Positions 24,498 to 33,593 of a stretch of DNA of 60,543 bases are shown piece by piece (position 1 is the stretch's first letter; each line of letters starts with the position of its first letter). Under the pieces are notes generated by a model. The model was not told the origin of the DNA. It saw only the letters and a list, made by a program, of their open reading frames with translations, and made no database searches. Source of the stretch: a bacterium (lineage in GTDB: Bacteria; Desulfobacterota; Deferrisomatia; Deferrisomatales; Deferrisomataceae); NCBI GenBank assembly GCA_027021615.1, contig JALUTY010000022.1, positions 1 through 60,543 on the forward strand, in the 5' to 3' direction. A program made the translations under genes and the position numbers.

Positions 24498-25703
24498 GTG
24501 AGAAGCGCCCCCCTTTGCGTCCTGCGTGAGACCCCCACGAACCGGTACTCGGTCAACATCGTGGCCGCCCTGATCCAGCAGGCAGGCCTTCCCTGGGTCG
24601 TGGCCCGATCCGAGGCCGAGGTGGTCCGGCTGGCCGGGGAGGCCGGCCGGGCGTTCGGGCTGTACTCGTTCATGACCCCCGACCTCCCGCTCGTCCGGGC
24701 CGAGATCGCGGCCCTACGGCCCCGGCTCCCGGGTGTGCGATGGCTGGCCGGCGGGCCCCACCCCACGGCCGACCCGGAGGGCACTCTGGCCACGGGGTTC
24801 GACCACGTGGTGGTGGGAGAGGCTGAGCGGGTCCTGGGGCCGTTCCTGCAGGGGGGAGACGGGCCGTCCGTGATCCGGGATCCGGACGGCGGCCCCCCCG
24901 ACCTGGACCCCCATCCAGCCCGGGTGGTGGGGCGGCCCGGACCCGTGGAGATCACCCGCGGGTGTCGGGGAGGGTGCCGGTTCTGCTCGGTGGGCCGGCG
25001 GCGGGTACGGCACCGCGGTCTCCCCGCGGTGGTGGCCGCGGCCCGGGCCCTGGTGGCCGAGGGCCGCCGGGTGATCCGGTTCGTCACCCCCGATGCCCTG
25101 GCCTACGGGGGGAGCCTCGAGGCCGTGGCCGGGCTGCTCTCCGCCCTCCGGGGGGTGGGGATCGAGCCGGTCCTCGGCGCCTTCCCGTCCGAGGTCCGGC
25201 CCGAGCGGGTGACCCCGGAGGCGGTGACCCTGCTCCAGGCCCACTGCCACAACCGAACGCTGGTGATCGGAGGGCAGTCGGGAAGCGACCGGGTGCTGCG
25301 GTTCCTGGGCCGCGGTCACACCGTGGCCGACGTGGTTCAAGCCGCGGCCCACGCCCAAAAGGGGGGGCTTCGGCCCCACGTGGACCTGATCTTCGGGATC
25401 CCCGGCGAGACCCCCGAGGAGCAGGCTGCCACGGTGGAGCTGGCCCAGCTCCTCCAGCGGGAGCACGGCGCCAGGGTCCATGCCCACTACTTTCACCCCC
25501 TGCCCGGTACCCCCCTCTGGGGCGCCGACCCGGCGCCCCTGGAGCCGGAGACCCGGGCGTTTCTGGGACGGGCCGAGCGGGCCGGCACCCTGGACGGGGA
25601 CTGGAGGCGACAGGTTGCGCTGGCTCGGAACTTGCGGGAGTGGGCCGAACGGGGCTGGATCCGAGCCAAGAGCACCTCCCGTCCCAACGTCCTAACATCC
25701 TAA
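24498..25703 (+). CDS. B12-binding-like radical SAM protein
   Basis: The 401 residue product has an N-terminal Rossmann-like domain (about 1-130) of the type preceding cobalamin-linked radical SAM enzymes. It has no DxHxxG motif. The radical SAM core follows with CRGGCRFC (about residue 155; spacing Cx3Cx2C), FGIPGETPEE and HYFHPLPGTPLWG. It resembles a small family of uncharacterised B12-binding/radical SAM proteins. The start is GTG. The last residues (RPNVLTS) are encoded by a 9-mer repeat array, so the natural C-terminus was probably changed by the repeat. Confidence 0.8.
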   Translation: MRSAPLCVLRETPTNRYSVNIVAALIQQAGLPWVVARSEAEVVRLAGEAGRAFGLYSFMTPDLPLVRAEIAALRPRLPGVRWLAGGPHPTADPEGTLATGFDHVVVGEAERVLGPFLQGGDGPSVIRDPDGGPPDLDPHPARVVGRPGPVEITRGCRGGCRFCSVGRRRVRHRGLPAVVAAARALVAEGRRVIRFVTPDALAYGGSLEAVAGLLSALRGVGIEPVLGAFPSEVRPERVTPEAVTLLQAHCHNRTLVIGGQSGSDRVLRFLGRGHTVADVVQAAAHAQKGGLRPHVDLIFGIPGETPEEQAATVELAQLLQREHGARVHAHYFHPLPGTPLWGADPAPLEPETRAFLGRAERAGTLDGDWRRQVALARNLREWAERGWIRAKSTSRPNVLTS

Positions 25704-25715
25704 CGTCCCAGCATC
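25680..25715. repeat. CGTCCCAACGTCCTAAC-type tandem repeat over a gene end
   Basis: Four approximate 9 nt units. The radical SAM gene stop (TAA within CCTAACG) lies inside the array. Confidence 0.85.
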
Positions 25716-25807
25716 ACTAACGCCCGAATCCCCCCTTTCCGTCCCATCGGTATTTTCCATATACTCATTCCCGTTTTCCGATCCGCACGGCTCTACTGAG
25801 GTGCTCC

Positions 25808-26623
25808 ATGTCGTACAAAGTACTCGATCTGTTCAAGGATCTGCCCGGGACCAACTGTGGAGACTGCGGCAAGGCGGGGTGTTTCGCGTTCGCCACCGCC
25901 GTATATCTGGAGGCCTACCCCCTGGAGCGCTGCCCCCACCTGGGGAACGAGGCCCGCGAGATCGCCGCCAGGCTCCAGGCCGACCGGGACGAGGGAGGGG
26001 GCCGAAAACCGGACTCGAGCGAGCAGGCCCTGGAGCACCTCCGGGGCGTGATCGCGGAGATGCCCCTCGACCAAGTGGCCGCGCGCTGCGGGGGCACGTA
26101 CGACCCGGGTCTGGCCGAGTCGGTGACGGTGGAGTTCCTGGGGGCGCCCCATCGGGTCCTCAGGGACGACGTGACCTGCCCCGGGTCGGCGCCGACGGTA
26201 TGGGTGAAGATCCTCCTTTTGATCTACGTGACCCGGGCGTCAGGCCGGCCCCCGGAAGAAGACTGGGTGGCCTTCCGGGAGCTGCCGAACACGGTGAGCA
26301 AGGCGAAGTCGTTCGAGGCCTCGGCCCACCGCATCGCCGATGCCTTCGCCGGCCGGGCCGAGCAGCTGGCCGAGGCCGTGGCCGGGGTGGGGGGCGAGCG
26401 CATCCCCCACCCGTCGGCTCCGTGGGCGTTCCGGATCCGGGCGTTGCCCCGGGTCCCTCTGCTCCTCCTGTTCTGGGACCGGGACGAGGAGTTCGAGGCC
26501 CGGGCCTCCCTGCTGGTGGACCGGTCGGTGCTCGAGTACCTGGATCAGGAAGGGCTCGTGTTCCTGTCGGAGGCCCTGGCCCAGAAGCTGCGCGGAGGCG
26601 ATCTGGCCGAGGTGATCCCATGA
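25808..26623 (+). CDS. DUF3786 iron-sulfur protein
   Basis: The 271 residue product begins with a small iron-sulfur segment (TNCGDCGKAGCFAFATAVY then CPHL near residue 43). Its Cx2Cx4C arrangement resembles the Fe-S domain of corrinoid iron-sulfur proteins. The rest (about 80-270) matches the DUF3786 family of anaerobes. It is probably cytoplasmic and its function is unknown. The stop overlaps the ATG of the LysR gene (ATGA), so the two are co-translated. A TATACT lies at 25760-25765, without a clear -35. Confidence 0.8.
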   Translation: MSYKVLDLFKDLPGTNCGDCGKAGCFAFATAVYLEAYPLERCPHLGNEAREIAARLQADRDEGGGRKPDSSEQALEHLRGVIAEMPLDQVAARCGGTYDPGLAESVTVEFLGAPHRVLRDDVTCPGSAPTVWVKILLLIYVTRASGRPPEEDWVAFRELPNTVSKAKSFEASAHRIADAFAGRAEQLAEAVAGVGGERIPHPSAPWAFRIRALPRVPLLLLFWDRDEEFEARASLLVDRSVLEYLDQEGLVFLSEALAQKLRGGDLAEVIP

Positions 26624-27498
26624 CCTTCCGGCACCTGGAGGCGTTCGTGGCCGTGGCCGGGGAGGGCGGCTTCACCCGGGCGGCCGAGGTTCTGTGCCTC
26701 ACCCAGCCCACCGTGAGCGGCCAGATCCGCGAGCTGGAGGAGGAGCTGGGGGTGACCCTGTTCCACCGGCTCCCCCGGGCCGTGGAGCTCACCGAGGCCG
26801 GCCGGCGGTTCCTGGTGCGGGCTCGCGAGGTCCTGGCAGGCCGGGACCGGCTGCTCGAGGAGGCCGCGGCGTACCGCGGCGTGGTGGACGGGACCCTGGA
26901 GATCCATGCGAGCACCATCCCGGGGGAGTACCTCCTTCCCCCGGTGCTCGCCCGGTTCAAGGCCGAGCACCCCCGGGTGCGGGTGGTCCTGCGGGTGGCG
27001 GACACGGGCGAGGTGCTCCGCCGGGTCGAGTCCGGGGAGGTCGGCCTCGGCGTGGTGGGACGACCGGCCGGCACGGACCTGGAGTGCCGGCCCCTGTGGC
27101 GGGATCGGGTCGTGTGCGTGGTGCCTGCCGGATGGGAGGTGGCGGATCGGCTGGAGCCGCCGGACCTGGAGCGTCTGCCCCTGGTGGTCCGGGAGGAGGG
27201 GTCCGGGACCCGCACCACCGTGGAGGAGGCCCTGGGGGAGCGGTGGTGCCGGATGCGCGTGGTGGCCGAGTTGGGGTCCACCGCCGCGGTGCTCGAGGCC
27301 GTCAAGGCCGGCCTGGGGGCGGGCTTCGTTTCGGAGCGGGCCGCCCGCGAGGCGGCCGAGGCGGGAAAGGTCCGGTTCGTGGCGGTGGAAGGGGTGCTGC
27401 CGGTGGAACGCCGGTTCCACGCCGTGTGGCATCCGCGAAGGGTGCTCAGCCCCGCGGCCCGGGCCCTGCTCGAGCTGCTTTCCGGCGACGGTGGCTAG
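26620..27498 (+). CDS. LysR-family transcriptional regulator
   Basis: The 292 residue product has an N-terminal winged helix-turn-helix (GGFTRAAEVLCLTQPTVSGQ, about 14-35). The substrate-binding domain reads IHASTIPGEYLLPPVLARFK, as in CysB/CysL-like regulators and the LysR proteins linked to selenium metabolism in anaerobes. Its effector is unknown. The ATGA overlap with the DUF3786 gene suggests that it controls that protein or acts with it, an unusual co-directional arrangement for LysR genes. Confidence 0.85.
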   Translation: MTFRHLEAFVAVAGEGGFTRAAEVLCLTQPTVSGQIRELEEELGVTLFHRLPRAVELTEAGRRFLVRAREVLAGRDRLLEEAAAYRGVVDGTLEIHASTIPGEYLLPPVLARFKAEHPRVRVVLRVADTGEVLRRVESGEVGLGVVGRPAGTDLECRPLWRDRVVCVVPAGWEVADRLEPPDLERLPLVVREEGSGTRTTVEEALGERWCRMRVVAELGSTAAVLEAVKAGLGAGFVSERAAREAAEAGKVRFVAVEGVLPVERRFHAVWHPRRVLSPAARALLELLSGDGG

Positions 27499-27566
27499 TG
27501 TCGCGCTTCGTCGGAGCCCCCAGCCCCACCGAAGCAATCCGCATACGTTTTTGCGAAACGGAACAC

Positions 27567-27594
27567 TAGGCAACTAGGCGGCTGGGAGGTTCCC
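27567..27594. repeat. CTAGGCAACTAGGCGGCTGG degenerate repeat
   Basis: A short GGCTGGGAGG-class run beside hairpin element copy 2. Confidence 0.4.
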
Positions 27595-27614
27595 GAGCCA
27601 CGGCCAATCCATGA

Positions 27615-27801
27615 GGGGCATGGGGCCTGCTGGAGAGCCGCGTGCGGCCCCTTGGCTCGCCGCGCAGCGCCTCTGACGCTCGGACCACGAAAGGGTTTGG
27701 ATTCCACCGAGTTGTCATGAAGCCAGATCTTCGGTCCCGTGCCTGCGCGGCGAATCTCGATGCCCGGCTTCGCGCGCGGCCGGAAGCAGGCCCCATGCCC
27801 C
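27615..27801. repeat. Dispersed hairpin element, copy 2
   Basis: GGGGCATGGGGCCTGCT (27615-27631) pairs perfectly with AGCAGGCCCCATGCCCC (27785-27801). The loop of GGAGA (27632-27636) and CGGA (27781-27784) follows. Then a 9 bp helix pairs 27637-27645 with 27772-27780, and an inner stem CGCCGCGCAG pairs 27658-27667 with 27743-27752. It fills the gap between the convergent lysR and tatC genes. It has no coding potential that I would accept. Confidence 0.85.
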
Positions 27802-27831
27802 GCACGCCATGCGCTCCGCCGAAGTTCCCCG

Positions 27832-28650
27832 TTACCCGGCCGCGGCCGGGTCGTCGGCGGTCTCCTCGGGTTCGTCCTCCTCCCCCTCCTCGTCGGGCTT
27901 GGGCCCGAACACGCGGGCCACCAGGATGCTGATCTCGTAGAGGATCCACAGGGGCCCGGCCATCATCAGCTGGGTCACTACGTCGGGCGGGGTGAGCACG
28001 GCCGCGGCCACGAAGATGATCACCACGGCGTACCCGCGGTTTCGGGACAGGGTGGCATGGGTGATCAGCCCCATCTTGGCCAGGAAGAACACGATCACCG
28101 GCAGCTCGAACACCACCCCGAACGCCAGCAGGAGCTTGATCGCGAACCCCACGTAAGCGTCGATCGAGATCGATGCCTGGATCGGCCCGCCGGCCGCGTA
28201 GCCCAGCAGGAACTTGAACCCGAACGGGAACACCACCGTGAACGCAAAGGTCACCCCCGCGAAGAAGAACAGGGTGGCCGTGCCCACGAACGGCCACACG
28301 TAGCGCTTCTCGTGGGGGTAGAGACCCGGCGCCACGAACTTCCACGCCTGGTACAGGATCACGGGGCTGGCGAGCAGGATCCCGCCCAGGAACCCGATCT
28401 TGAGGTGGGTGAGGAAGCCCTCCTGCACCCGGATCATGGCCAGCGTGCTCCCCTCGGGAAGAGCCGCGACCAGGGGCTGCACGAAAAAGGTGAACAGCCG
28501 GTCGCTCACCCCGTAGCACGCCGCGAACCCCGCCACCACCGCTACGGCGCACTTGATCAACCGCTGGCGCAGCTCCTCCAGGTGGGCCGTGAACGGGAGC
28601 TTCTCCTGCTCCTCGGGGTCCTGGGGCGGCGGGGTGGAGGCTTCGGTCAT
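27832..28650 (-). CDS. tatC: Sec-independent protein translocase TatC
   Basis: The 272 residue product has six membrane segments and the conserved N-terminal HLEELRQRLIKC. It also has VAPGLYPHEKR and the inner loop FGVVFELPVIVFFL. TatC recognises twin-arginine signal peptides of folded, often cofactor-bearing, exported proteins. The last 25 residues are an acidic tail (DEEGEEDEPEE). tatB lies 21 nt upstream in the same direction. Confidence 0.96.
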   Translation of the reverse strand: MTEASTPPPQDPEEQEKLPFTAHLEELRQRLIKCAVAVVAGFAACYGVSDRLFTFFVQPLVAALPEGSTLAMIRVQEGFLTHLKIGFLGGILLASPVILYQAWKFVAPGLYPHEKRYVWPFVGTATLFFFAGVTFAFTVVFPFGFKFLLGYAAGGPIQASISIDAYVGFAIKLLLAFGVVFELPVIVFFLAKMGLITHATLSRNRGYAVVIIFVAAAVLTPPDVVTQLMMAGPLWILYEISILVARVFGPKPDEEGEEDEPEETADDPAAAG

Positions 28651-28671
28651 GGGGGTCTGGGCCGTGTCGGG

Positions 28672-28986
28672 TTACGCGGGGGAAGAGGGGCCCGGGGGGT
28701 CTTTATCGTCGGCCCTCGGCTCCGCACGGGGTTCGGCGTCGGTGTCCGGGGGCGGACCGGGCTTGGTCTGGGCCCGGGCCTTCTCCAGGTCCTTCCAGAG
28801 CTCCTGGGGGTCCAGGGGCTTGTGGACCTCCTGGTAGATGGTACGCTGGATGTCCTCGGTGGCCCGGCGGAACTCGGCCAGCCCCCGGCCCAGGGCCCGG
28901 GCCAGGTCGGGGAGTCGTTTCGGGCCGATCACGATCAGGGCGATCCCCAACACCAGCAGGATCTCGCCCATTCCCATCCCAAACAT
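28672..28986 (-). CDS. tatB: Twin-arginine translocase TatA/TatB subunit
   Basis: The 104 residue product has one membrane helix ([19 protein letters not shown]) followed by an amphipathic helix and a proline-rich acidic tail. The FGMGMGE start and [13 protein letters not shown] motif fit TatB, although some TatA proteins look alike. It is directly upstream of tatC. Confidence 0.88.
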   Translation of the reverse strand: MFGMGMGEILLVLGIALIVIGPKRLPDLARALGRGLAEFRRATEDIQRTIYQEVHKPLDPQELWKDLEKARAQTKPGPPPDTDAEPRAEPRADDKDPPGPSSPA

Positions 28987-29104
28987 CCGGCACCTCGGCT
29001 TCTTCGAGTGGAAGTTCTCCAGGCTACGGTCCTGGACCGCGGAGTGTCAAGGAGCCGGGCCGACCAAAAGCGGCCGGCCCACGCGCAGCCGTTGTTTTTC
29101 CCCA

Positions 29105-29134
29105 TTGACACGCCGGGAGCCCCGCTGGTATAGA
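29105..29134 (+). promoter_or_regulatory. Promoter of tRNA-Val
   Basis: A perfect TTGACA and TATAGA stand 18 nt apart, about 47 nt before the tRNA. Confidence 0.85.
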
Positions 29135-29180
29135 GAGCGTTCTTCGGGCCCCGGGCCCGGACGGAGCGAGACCCACTCGT

Positions 29181-29255
29181 AGGCACGTAGCTCAGTGGGA
29201 GAGCACCTGCCCGACACGCAGGGGGTCGGCGGTTCAATCCCGCCCGTGCCTACCA
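29181..29255 (+). tRNA. tRNA-Val (GAC)
   Basis: 75 nt with a 7 bp acceptor stem (AGGCACG and CGTGCCT), D arm, anticodon stem CCTGC/GCAGG with loop CCGACAC, T arm with TTCAATC, and encoded CCA. The anticodon is GAC. Confidence 0.95.
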
Positions 29256-29274
29256 CTTCCTGCTCGTTCCCAAG

Positions 29275-29306
29275 AGGCATCGCGTGGTCTCCACCGGTGC
29301 CTTTTT
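29275..29306 (+). terminator. Terminator between tRNA-Val and thrS
   Basis: The stem AGGCA and TGCCT encloses GTGG and CCAC, followed by TTTTT. It ends the tRNA transcript; thrS starts 65 nt later. It could also act as an attenuator of read-through into thrS. Confidence 0.7.
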
Positions 29307-29370
29307 GCTTTTGGGCGGCCGGTGTCCGGGTCGAGAGCGGCCCCGCCGCCGAGTTCCAAGGAGTTGTCCC

Positions 29371-31296
29371 ATGACGATCCGGGTCACCCTGCCCGACGGA
29401 AGCGTGAAGGAACTCCCCCGGGGCGCCACCCCGCTCCAGGTGGCCGAGGCGATCGGCAAGCGCCTGGCCCGCGAGGCCGTGACGGCCGAGGTGGACGGCC
29501 GGCTGGTGGACCTGACCGCACCGCTGGAGGCCGACTGTCGGCTGCGGATCCTCACCGGCGACACTCCCGAGGGGCTCGACGTGCTCCGCCACTCCGCGTC
29601 CCACGTGATGGCCCAGGCCGCCAAACGGGTGCTGGGCGAGGTGAAGCTGGCCATCGGCCCGGCCACGGCCGAGGGGTTCTACTACGACCTGGACACCCCC
29701 CGGCCCCTCACGCCCGACGACCTGGAGGCCATCGAGGCCGAGATGGCCCGGATCGTCAAAGAGGACCTTCCGGTGCGGAGGCGGGAGCTGCCCCGGGAGG
29801 AGGCCCTGAGGCTCTTCCGGGAGCGGGGCGAGAGCTACAAGGTGGAGCTGATCGAGGACCTGCCCGACGAGGACACCATCTCCCTGTACGAGCAGGGGGA
29901 GTTCGCCGACCTGTGCCGGGGGCCCCACGTGCCGAGCACCGGCCGGGTCAAGGTGTTCAAGCTGCTGTCCGTGGCCGGGGCCTACTGGCGGGGCGACGAG
30001 CGCAACCCCATGCTCCAGCGGATCTACGGCACCGCGTTTCCCACCAAGGAGCAGCTCAAGGAGCGGCTGCGGCTTTTGGAGGAGGCCAAGAAGCGCGACC
30101 ACCGCAAGCTCGGCCGGGAGCTCGACCTGTTCTCGATCGAGGACGAGGTGGGGCCCGGGCTGGTGATCTGGCATCCCAAGGGGGCGTTGGTGCGAACGCT
30201 GCTCGAGGACTTCGAGCGCCGGGAGCACCTGCGGCGCGGATACCAGATCGTGATCGGGCCCCAGCTCCTGCGCCGGGAGCTGTGGGAGCGGTCGGGGCAC
30301 TACGACAACTACCGCGAGAACATGTACTTCACCGAGGTGGAGGGCCAGGCCTACGGCATCAAGCCCATGAACTGCCTGGCCCACATGGTCATCTACCGGT
30401 CGCGGGTGCGCTCGTACCGGGAGCTTCCCCTGCGGTTCTTCGAACTGGGCACCGTGCACCGCCACGAGAAGTCGGGGGTGCTCCACGGGCTCACGCGGGT
30501 GCGGGGGTTCACCCAGGACGACGCCCACATCCTGTGCACCCCGGACCAGCTGCTCGACGAGATCTCGGGCATCCTGGACTTCGTGCAGGACGTGATGGGG
30601 CTCTTTGGGTTCGAGTACGAGGTGGAGCTCTCCACGCGGCCCGAGAAGTCCATCGGCGACGACCAGGCCTGGGAGCGGGCCACCCGGGCCCTGGAGGAGG
30701 CCCTGCGCAGCCGGGGCATGGAGTTCGGGGTGTGCGAGGGCGAGGGCGCGTTCTACGGCCCGAAGATCGACGTGAAACTGAGGGACGCGCTTGACAGAAA
30801 GTGGCAGTGTGCTACAATCCAGGCCGATTTTACCCTTCCCGAGCGCTTTGATCTCACCTACGTGGGGCCCGACGGGGAACGCCACCGGCCGGTGATGCTC
30901 CACCGGGTCATTCTGGGGTCGATCGAGCGGTTCGTCGGGATTTTAATTGAGCATTTCGCCGGAGCGTTTCCGACCTGGCTGGCCCCGGTTCAGGTCGTCC
31001 TCCTGCCCATTGCCGACCGACACGTCCCCTACGCCCGGAAGGCGGAGGGGCTTTTGCGTTCGCGGGGGGTGCGGGTGGAGGTGGACGCCCGCAACGAGAC
31101 GCTCCGCTACAAGATCCGCGAGGCCCAGGTCCAGAAGGTGCCGTACATGGTGGTCCTGGGCGACCGCGAGGTCTCGGACGGCACGGTCAGCCCCCGGCCC
31201 CGGTCGGGGGACCCGTTGCCCACCATGGTGCTGGACGAGTTCGTGGAGCGGGTGGCTGCCGAGGCCGGCCTACCCCGATTGGAGGATCGACGCTGA
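29371..31296 (+). CDS. thrS: Threonyl-tRNA synthetase
   Basis: The 641 residue class II enzyme has an N-terminal TGS domain (1-60), an editing domain ([10 protein letters not shown] near 74 and YCDL-like [14 protein letters not shown] near 180), the catalytic core with MNCLAHM and HRHEKSG zinc and ATP motifs, and a C-terminal anticodon domain. The ATG with AAGGAG seven bases upstream is chosen; an upstream in-frame GTG lacks support. It is the first gene of the translation operon. I saw no T-box in front. Confidence 0.97.
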   Translation: MTIRVTLPDGSVKELPRGATPLQVAEAIGKRLAREAVTAEVDGRLVDLTAPLEADCRLRILTGDTPEGLDVLRHSASHVMAQAAKRVLGEVKLAIGPATAEGFYYDLDTPRPLTPDDLEAIEAEMARIVKEDLPVRRRELPREEALRLFRERGESYKVELIEDLPDEDTISLYEQGEFADLCRGPHVPSTGRVKVFKLLSVAGAYWRGDERNPMLQRIYGTAFPTKEQLKERLRLLEEAKKRDHRKLGRELDLFSIEDEVGPGLVIWHPKGALVRTLLEDFERREHLRRGYQIVIGPQLLRRELWERSGHYDNYRENMYFTEVEGQAYGIKPMNCLAHMVIYRSRVRSYRELPLRFFELGTVHRHEKSGVLHGLTRVRGFTQDDAHILCTPDQLLDEISGILDFVQDVMGLFGFEYEVELSTRPEKSIGDDQAWERATRALEEALRSRGMEFGVCEGEGAFYGPKIDVKLRDALDRKWQCATIQADFTLPERFDLTYVGPDGERHRPVMLHRVILGSIERFVGILIEHFAGAFPTWLAPVQVVLLPIADRHVPYARKAEGLLRSRGVRVEVDARNETLRYKIREAQVQKVPYMVVLGDREVSDGTVSPRPRSGDPLPTMVLDEFVERVAAEAGLPRLEDRR

Positions 31297-31320
31297 ACGA
31301 CCTGACCGAGGAGGTGCCCC

Positions 31321-31848
31321 ATCGCTGATCAACCCCGCATCAACCGCATGATCCGGGTCCGAGAGGTCCGGACCATCGGCCCCGACGGCACGCAACTGGG
31401 GATCCTGCCCATCGAACGGGCCCTGGCCATGGCCGAGGAGATGGACATGGATCTGGTGGAGGTGGCGCCCCAGGCCCGCCCCCCCGTCTGCAAGATCATG
31501 GACTACGGGCGATTCAAGTACCACCAGGCGAAAAAGGCCCAGGAGGCTCGCAAACGCCAGGTGCAGACCCAGGTCAAGGAGGTCAAGGTCCGGCCCAAGA
31601 CCGACGAGCACGACTTCCAGGTCAAGCTCAAGAAGGTCCGGGAGTTCCTCGGAGATGGGCACAAGGTCAAGGTCACCGTGATGTTCCGCGGCAGGGAGGT
31701 CACCCTGCCGGAGAGGGGCCTGCAGCAGCTCCAGAAGATGCTCGAGAACCTGGGCGACGATGTGAGGGTGGAGCACCCCCCCCGCATGGAGGGGCGCAAC
31801 ATGTTCATGCTGCTCGCCCCCGTGTCTCGCTCCGCAAAAAAGTCCTGA
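31321..31848 (+). CDS. infC: Translation initiation factor IF-3 (ATC start)
   Basis: The 175 residue product begins, by my choice, at ATC (31321) with GAGGAGG upstream. It then reads ADQPRINRMIRVREVR, the normal IF-3 N-terminus. A later ATG at 31348 has no ribosome-binding site and would cut nine conserved residues. Rare AUU, AUA or AUC starts are typical of infC because IF-3 itself discriminates against them, giving autoregulation. KIMDYGRFKY and the C-terminal RGREVT helix are conserved. Confidence 0.93.
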   Translation: MADQPRINRMIRVREVRTIGPDGTQLGILPIERALAMAEEMDMDLVEVAPQARPPVCKIMDYGRFKYHQAKKAQEARKRQVQTQVKEVKVRPKTDEHDFQVKLKKVREFLGDGHKVKVTVMFRGREVTLPERGLQQLQKMLENLGDDVRVEHPPRMEGRNMFMLLAPVSRSAKKS

Positions 31849-31872
31849 GTCTTTCGGGGAAAGGAAACCGTC

Positions 31873-32070
31873 ATGCCGAAGATGAAGACCCACCGGGCGG
31901 CGGCCAAGCGGTTCAAGAAGACCGCCTCCGGCAAGTTCAGGTACCGCAGGGCGTTCCGAAGCCACCTGCTGGGCGGCAAGAAGGCCAAGCGCAAGCGGCA
32001 GTTGCGGCGGCCCGACTTCGTCGACGCCAGCCACGCCCGGCACATGCAAAAGCTCTTGCCCTATACCTGA
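31873..32070 (+). CDS. rpmI: Ribosomal protein bL35
   Basis: The 65 residue basic protein begins [20 protein letters not shown] and has RSHLLGGK in the middle, both diagnostic. It has a good AAGGAAA upstream and lies between infC and rplT as usual. Confidence 0.97.
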   Translation: MPKMKTHRAAAKRFKKTASGKFRYRRAFRSHLLGGKKAKRKRQLRRPDFVDASHARHMQKLLPYT

Positions 32071-32081
32071 CCCCCCCTGAT

Positions 32082-32157
32082 CCCCGCGGAGCGACCTGAT
32101 CCCCGGGCTTGCCATGTGCCTGGGGGATAGGGGGTCCGAACCGGACCGGCCGCGGGG
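32082..32157 (+). promoter_or_regulatory. Nested inverted repeats between rpmI and rplT
   Basis: CCCCGCGG (32082-32089) pairs with CCGCGGGG (32150-32157). Inside are ATCCCC/GGGGAT and GGTCCG/CGGACC stems. There is no long T tract, so a leader structure is more likely than a terminator. It may be the site where L20 represses its own operon, as in other bacteria. Confidence 0.45.
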
Positions 32158-32186
32158 ACGGTTTTGTTGAGCAAAGGAGAAAAGCC

Positions 32187-32540
32187 ATGGCACGTTCGCG
32201 TCCGTCCGTCGCTTCCCGTAAGCGCCGGAAGAAGATCCTCAAGCAAGCCCGCGGATTCTACGGTGCCCGGCGCCGCACCCTGCGGGCCGCCACCGAGACC
32301 CTGCACCGCGCCTGGGTGTACGCGTACCGGGACCGCAAGAACCGGAAGCGCGAGTTCCGCCGGCTGTGGATCACCCGCATCGGCGCAGCCGCCAAGATGC
32401 ACGGCACCTCGTACAGCCGCCTGACCCACGCCCTGAAGCAGGCCGGGGTGGAGCTGAACCGAAAGATGCTCGCCGAGATCGCCGTGCGCCACCCGGAGGA
32501 CTTCGCCCGGATCGTGGACGAGGTCCGCTCGGCTGGCTGA
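32187..32540 (+). CDS. rplT: Ribosomal protein bL20
   Basis: The 117 residue protein starts ARSRPSVASRKRRKKILKQA and has the conserved AKGFYGxRRR-like segment QARGFYGARRRTLRAA. AAAGGAG precedes the ATG. It binds 23S rRNA, and in several bacteria also its own mRNA leader. Confidence 0.97.
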   Translation: MARSRPSVASRKRRKKILKQARGFYGARRRTLRAATETLHRAWVYAYRDRKNRKREFRRLWITRIGAAAKMHGTSYSRLTHALKQAGVELNRKMLAEIAVRHPEDFARIVDEVRSAG

Positions 32541-32567
32541 CCGCCGGCCCGGCCCGCGTCCCTAGCC

Positions 32568-33587
32568 ATGATCGAACGGCTCCAATCCATCGGCGCCCAG
32601 GCCGTGGAGGAGATCCGCGCTGCGGACGACTCCGCGGGCCTGGAGGCCCTGCGGGTCCGGTACCTGGGCCGGAAGGGCGAGCTGACGGCCTGTCTGAAGG
32701 ACATGGGCCGGCTCGACCCGTCCGAGCGACCCCGGGTGGGTAAGGTGGCCAACGAGGTCAAGGCCGCCATCGAGGCCGCCCTGGCCGAGCGCAGGGAGGC
32801 CCTGCGAGCGGCCGAGCTGGAGCGCCGGCTAGGTCGCGAGGCCGTGGACGTGACCCTGCCGGGCCGCCGGGGACACGGCGGCGGGCTCCACCCCCTGACC
32901 CTGGTGGTTCGTGAGCTTCTCGACATCTTCGGGCAGATGGGATTCTCGGTGGCCGAGGGGCCGGAGGTGGAGCGGGAGTACTATAACTTCGAGGCCCTCA
33001 ACATCCCCGAGGACCACCCGGCCCGCGACATGCAGGACACCTTCTTCGTGGAGCCGGGGGTGGTGCTGCGCACCCATACGAGCCCCGTGCAGATCCGCAC
33101 CATGGAGGCCCAGAAGCCCCCGGTCAAGATCGTGGCTCCGGGCAAAGTGTACCGATGCGACTCCGACGTGACCCACTCGCCCATGTTCCACCAGATCGAG
33201 GGGCTCCTGGTGGACCGGGACGTCACCTTCGCCGACCTGAAGGGCGTGCTCACCGAGTTCGTGCACCGGTACTACGGCCCGGACACCGGGGTCCGGTTCC
33301 GGCCGAGCTTCTTCCCGTTCACCGAACCCAGCGCCGAGGTGGACATCCAGTGCGTGCTGTGCCGCGGGTCCGGGTGCCGGGTATGCTCGGGGACGGGGTG
33401 GCTCGAGATCCTGGGCTCGGGCATGGTGGACCCGGCCGTGTACGGGTTCGTGGACTACGACCCCGAGGAGGTCCAGGGGTTCGCCTTCGGCATGGGGGTG
33501 GAGCGGATCGCCATGCTCAAGTACGGCATCGACGACATCCGCCTGTTCTTCGAGAACGACCTACGGTTCCTCCGGCACTTCGGCTAG
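32568..33587 (+). CDS. pheS: Phenylalanyl-tRNA synthetase alpha subunit
   Basis: The 339 residue subunit has the coiled-coil N-terminus (1-90), then the catalytic class II core with DTFFVEPGVVLRTHTSPVQ and FRPSFFPFTEPSAEVD. The four-cysteine insertion CVLCRGSGCRVC is common in this protein. GFAFGMGVERIAML is motif 3. It pairs with PheT, encoded six bases further on. Confidence 0.97.
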   Translation: MIERLQSIGAQAVEEIRAADDSAGLEALRVRYLGRKGELTACLKDMGRLDPSERPRVGKVANEVKAAIEAALAERREALRAAELERRLGREAVDVTLPGRRGHGGGLHPLTLVVRELLDIFGQMGFSVAEGPEVEREYYNFEALNIPEDHPARDMQDTFFVEPGVVLRTHTSPVQIRTMEAQKPPVKIVAPGKVYRCDSDVTHSPMFHQIEGLLVDRDVTFADLKGVLTEFVHRYYGPDTGVRFRPSFFPFTEPSAEVDIQCVLCRGSGCRVCSGTGWLEILGSGMVDPAVYGFVDYDPEEVQGFAFGMGVERIAMLKYGIDDIRLFFENDLRFLRHFG

Positions 33588-33593
33588 GGTTCC

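Noticed and set aside
29256-29370. T-box leader before thrS
   Set aside because: The stretch is too short, and I find no T-box consensus or specifier stem. It is a plain terminator-like hairpin.
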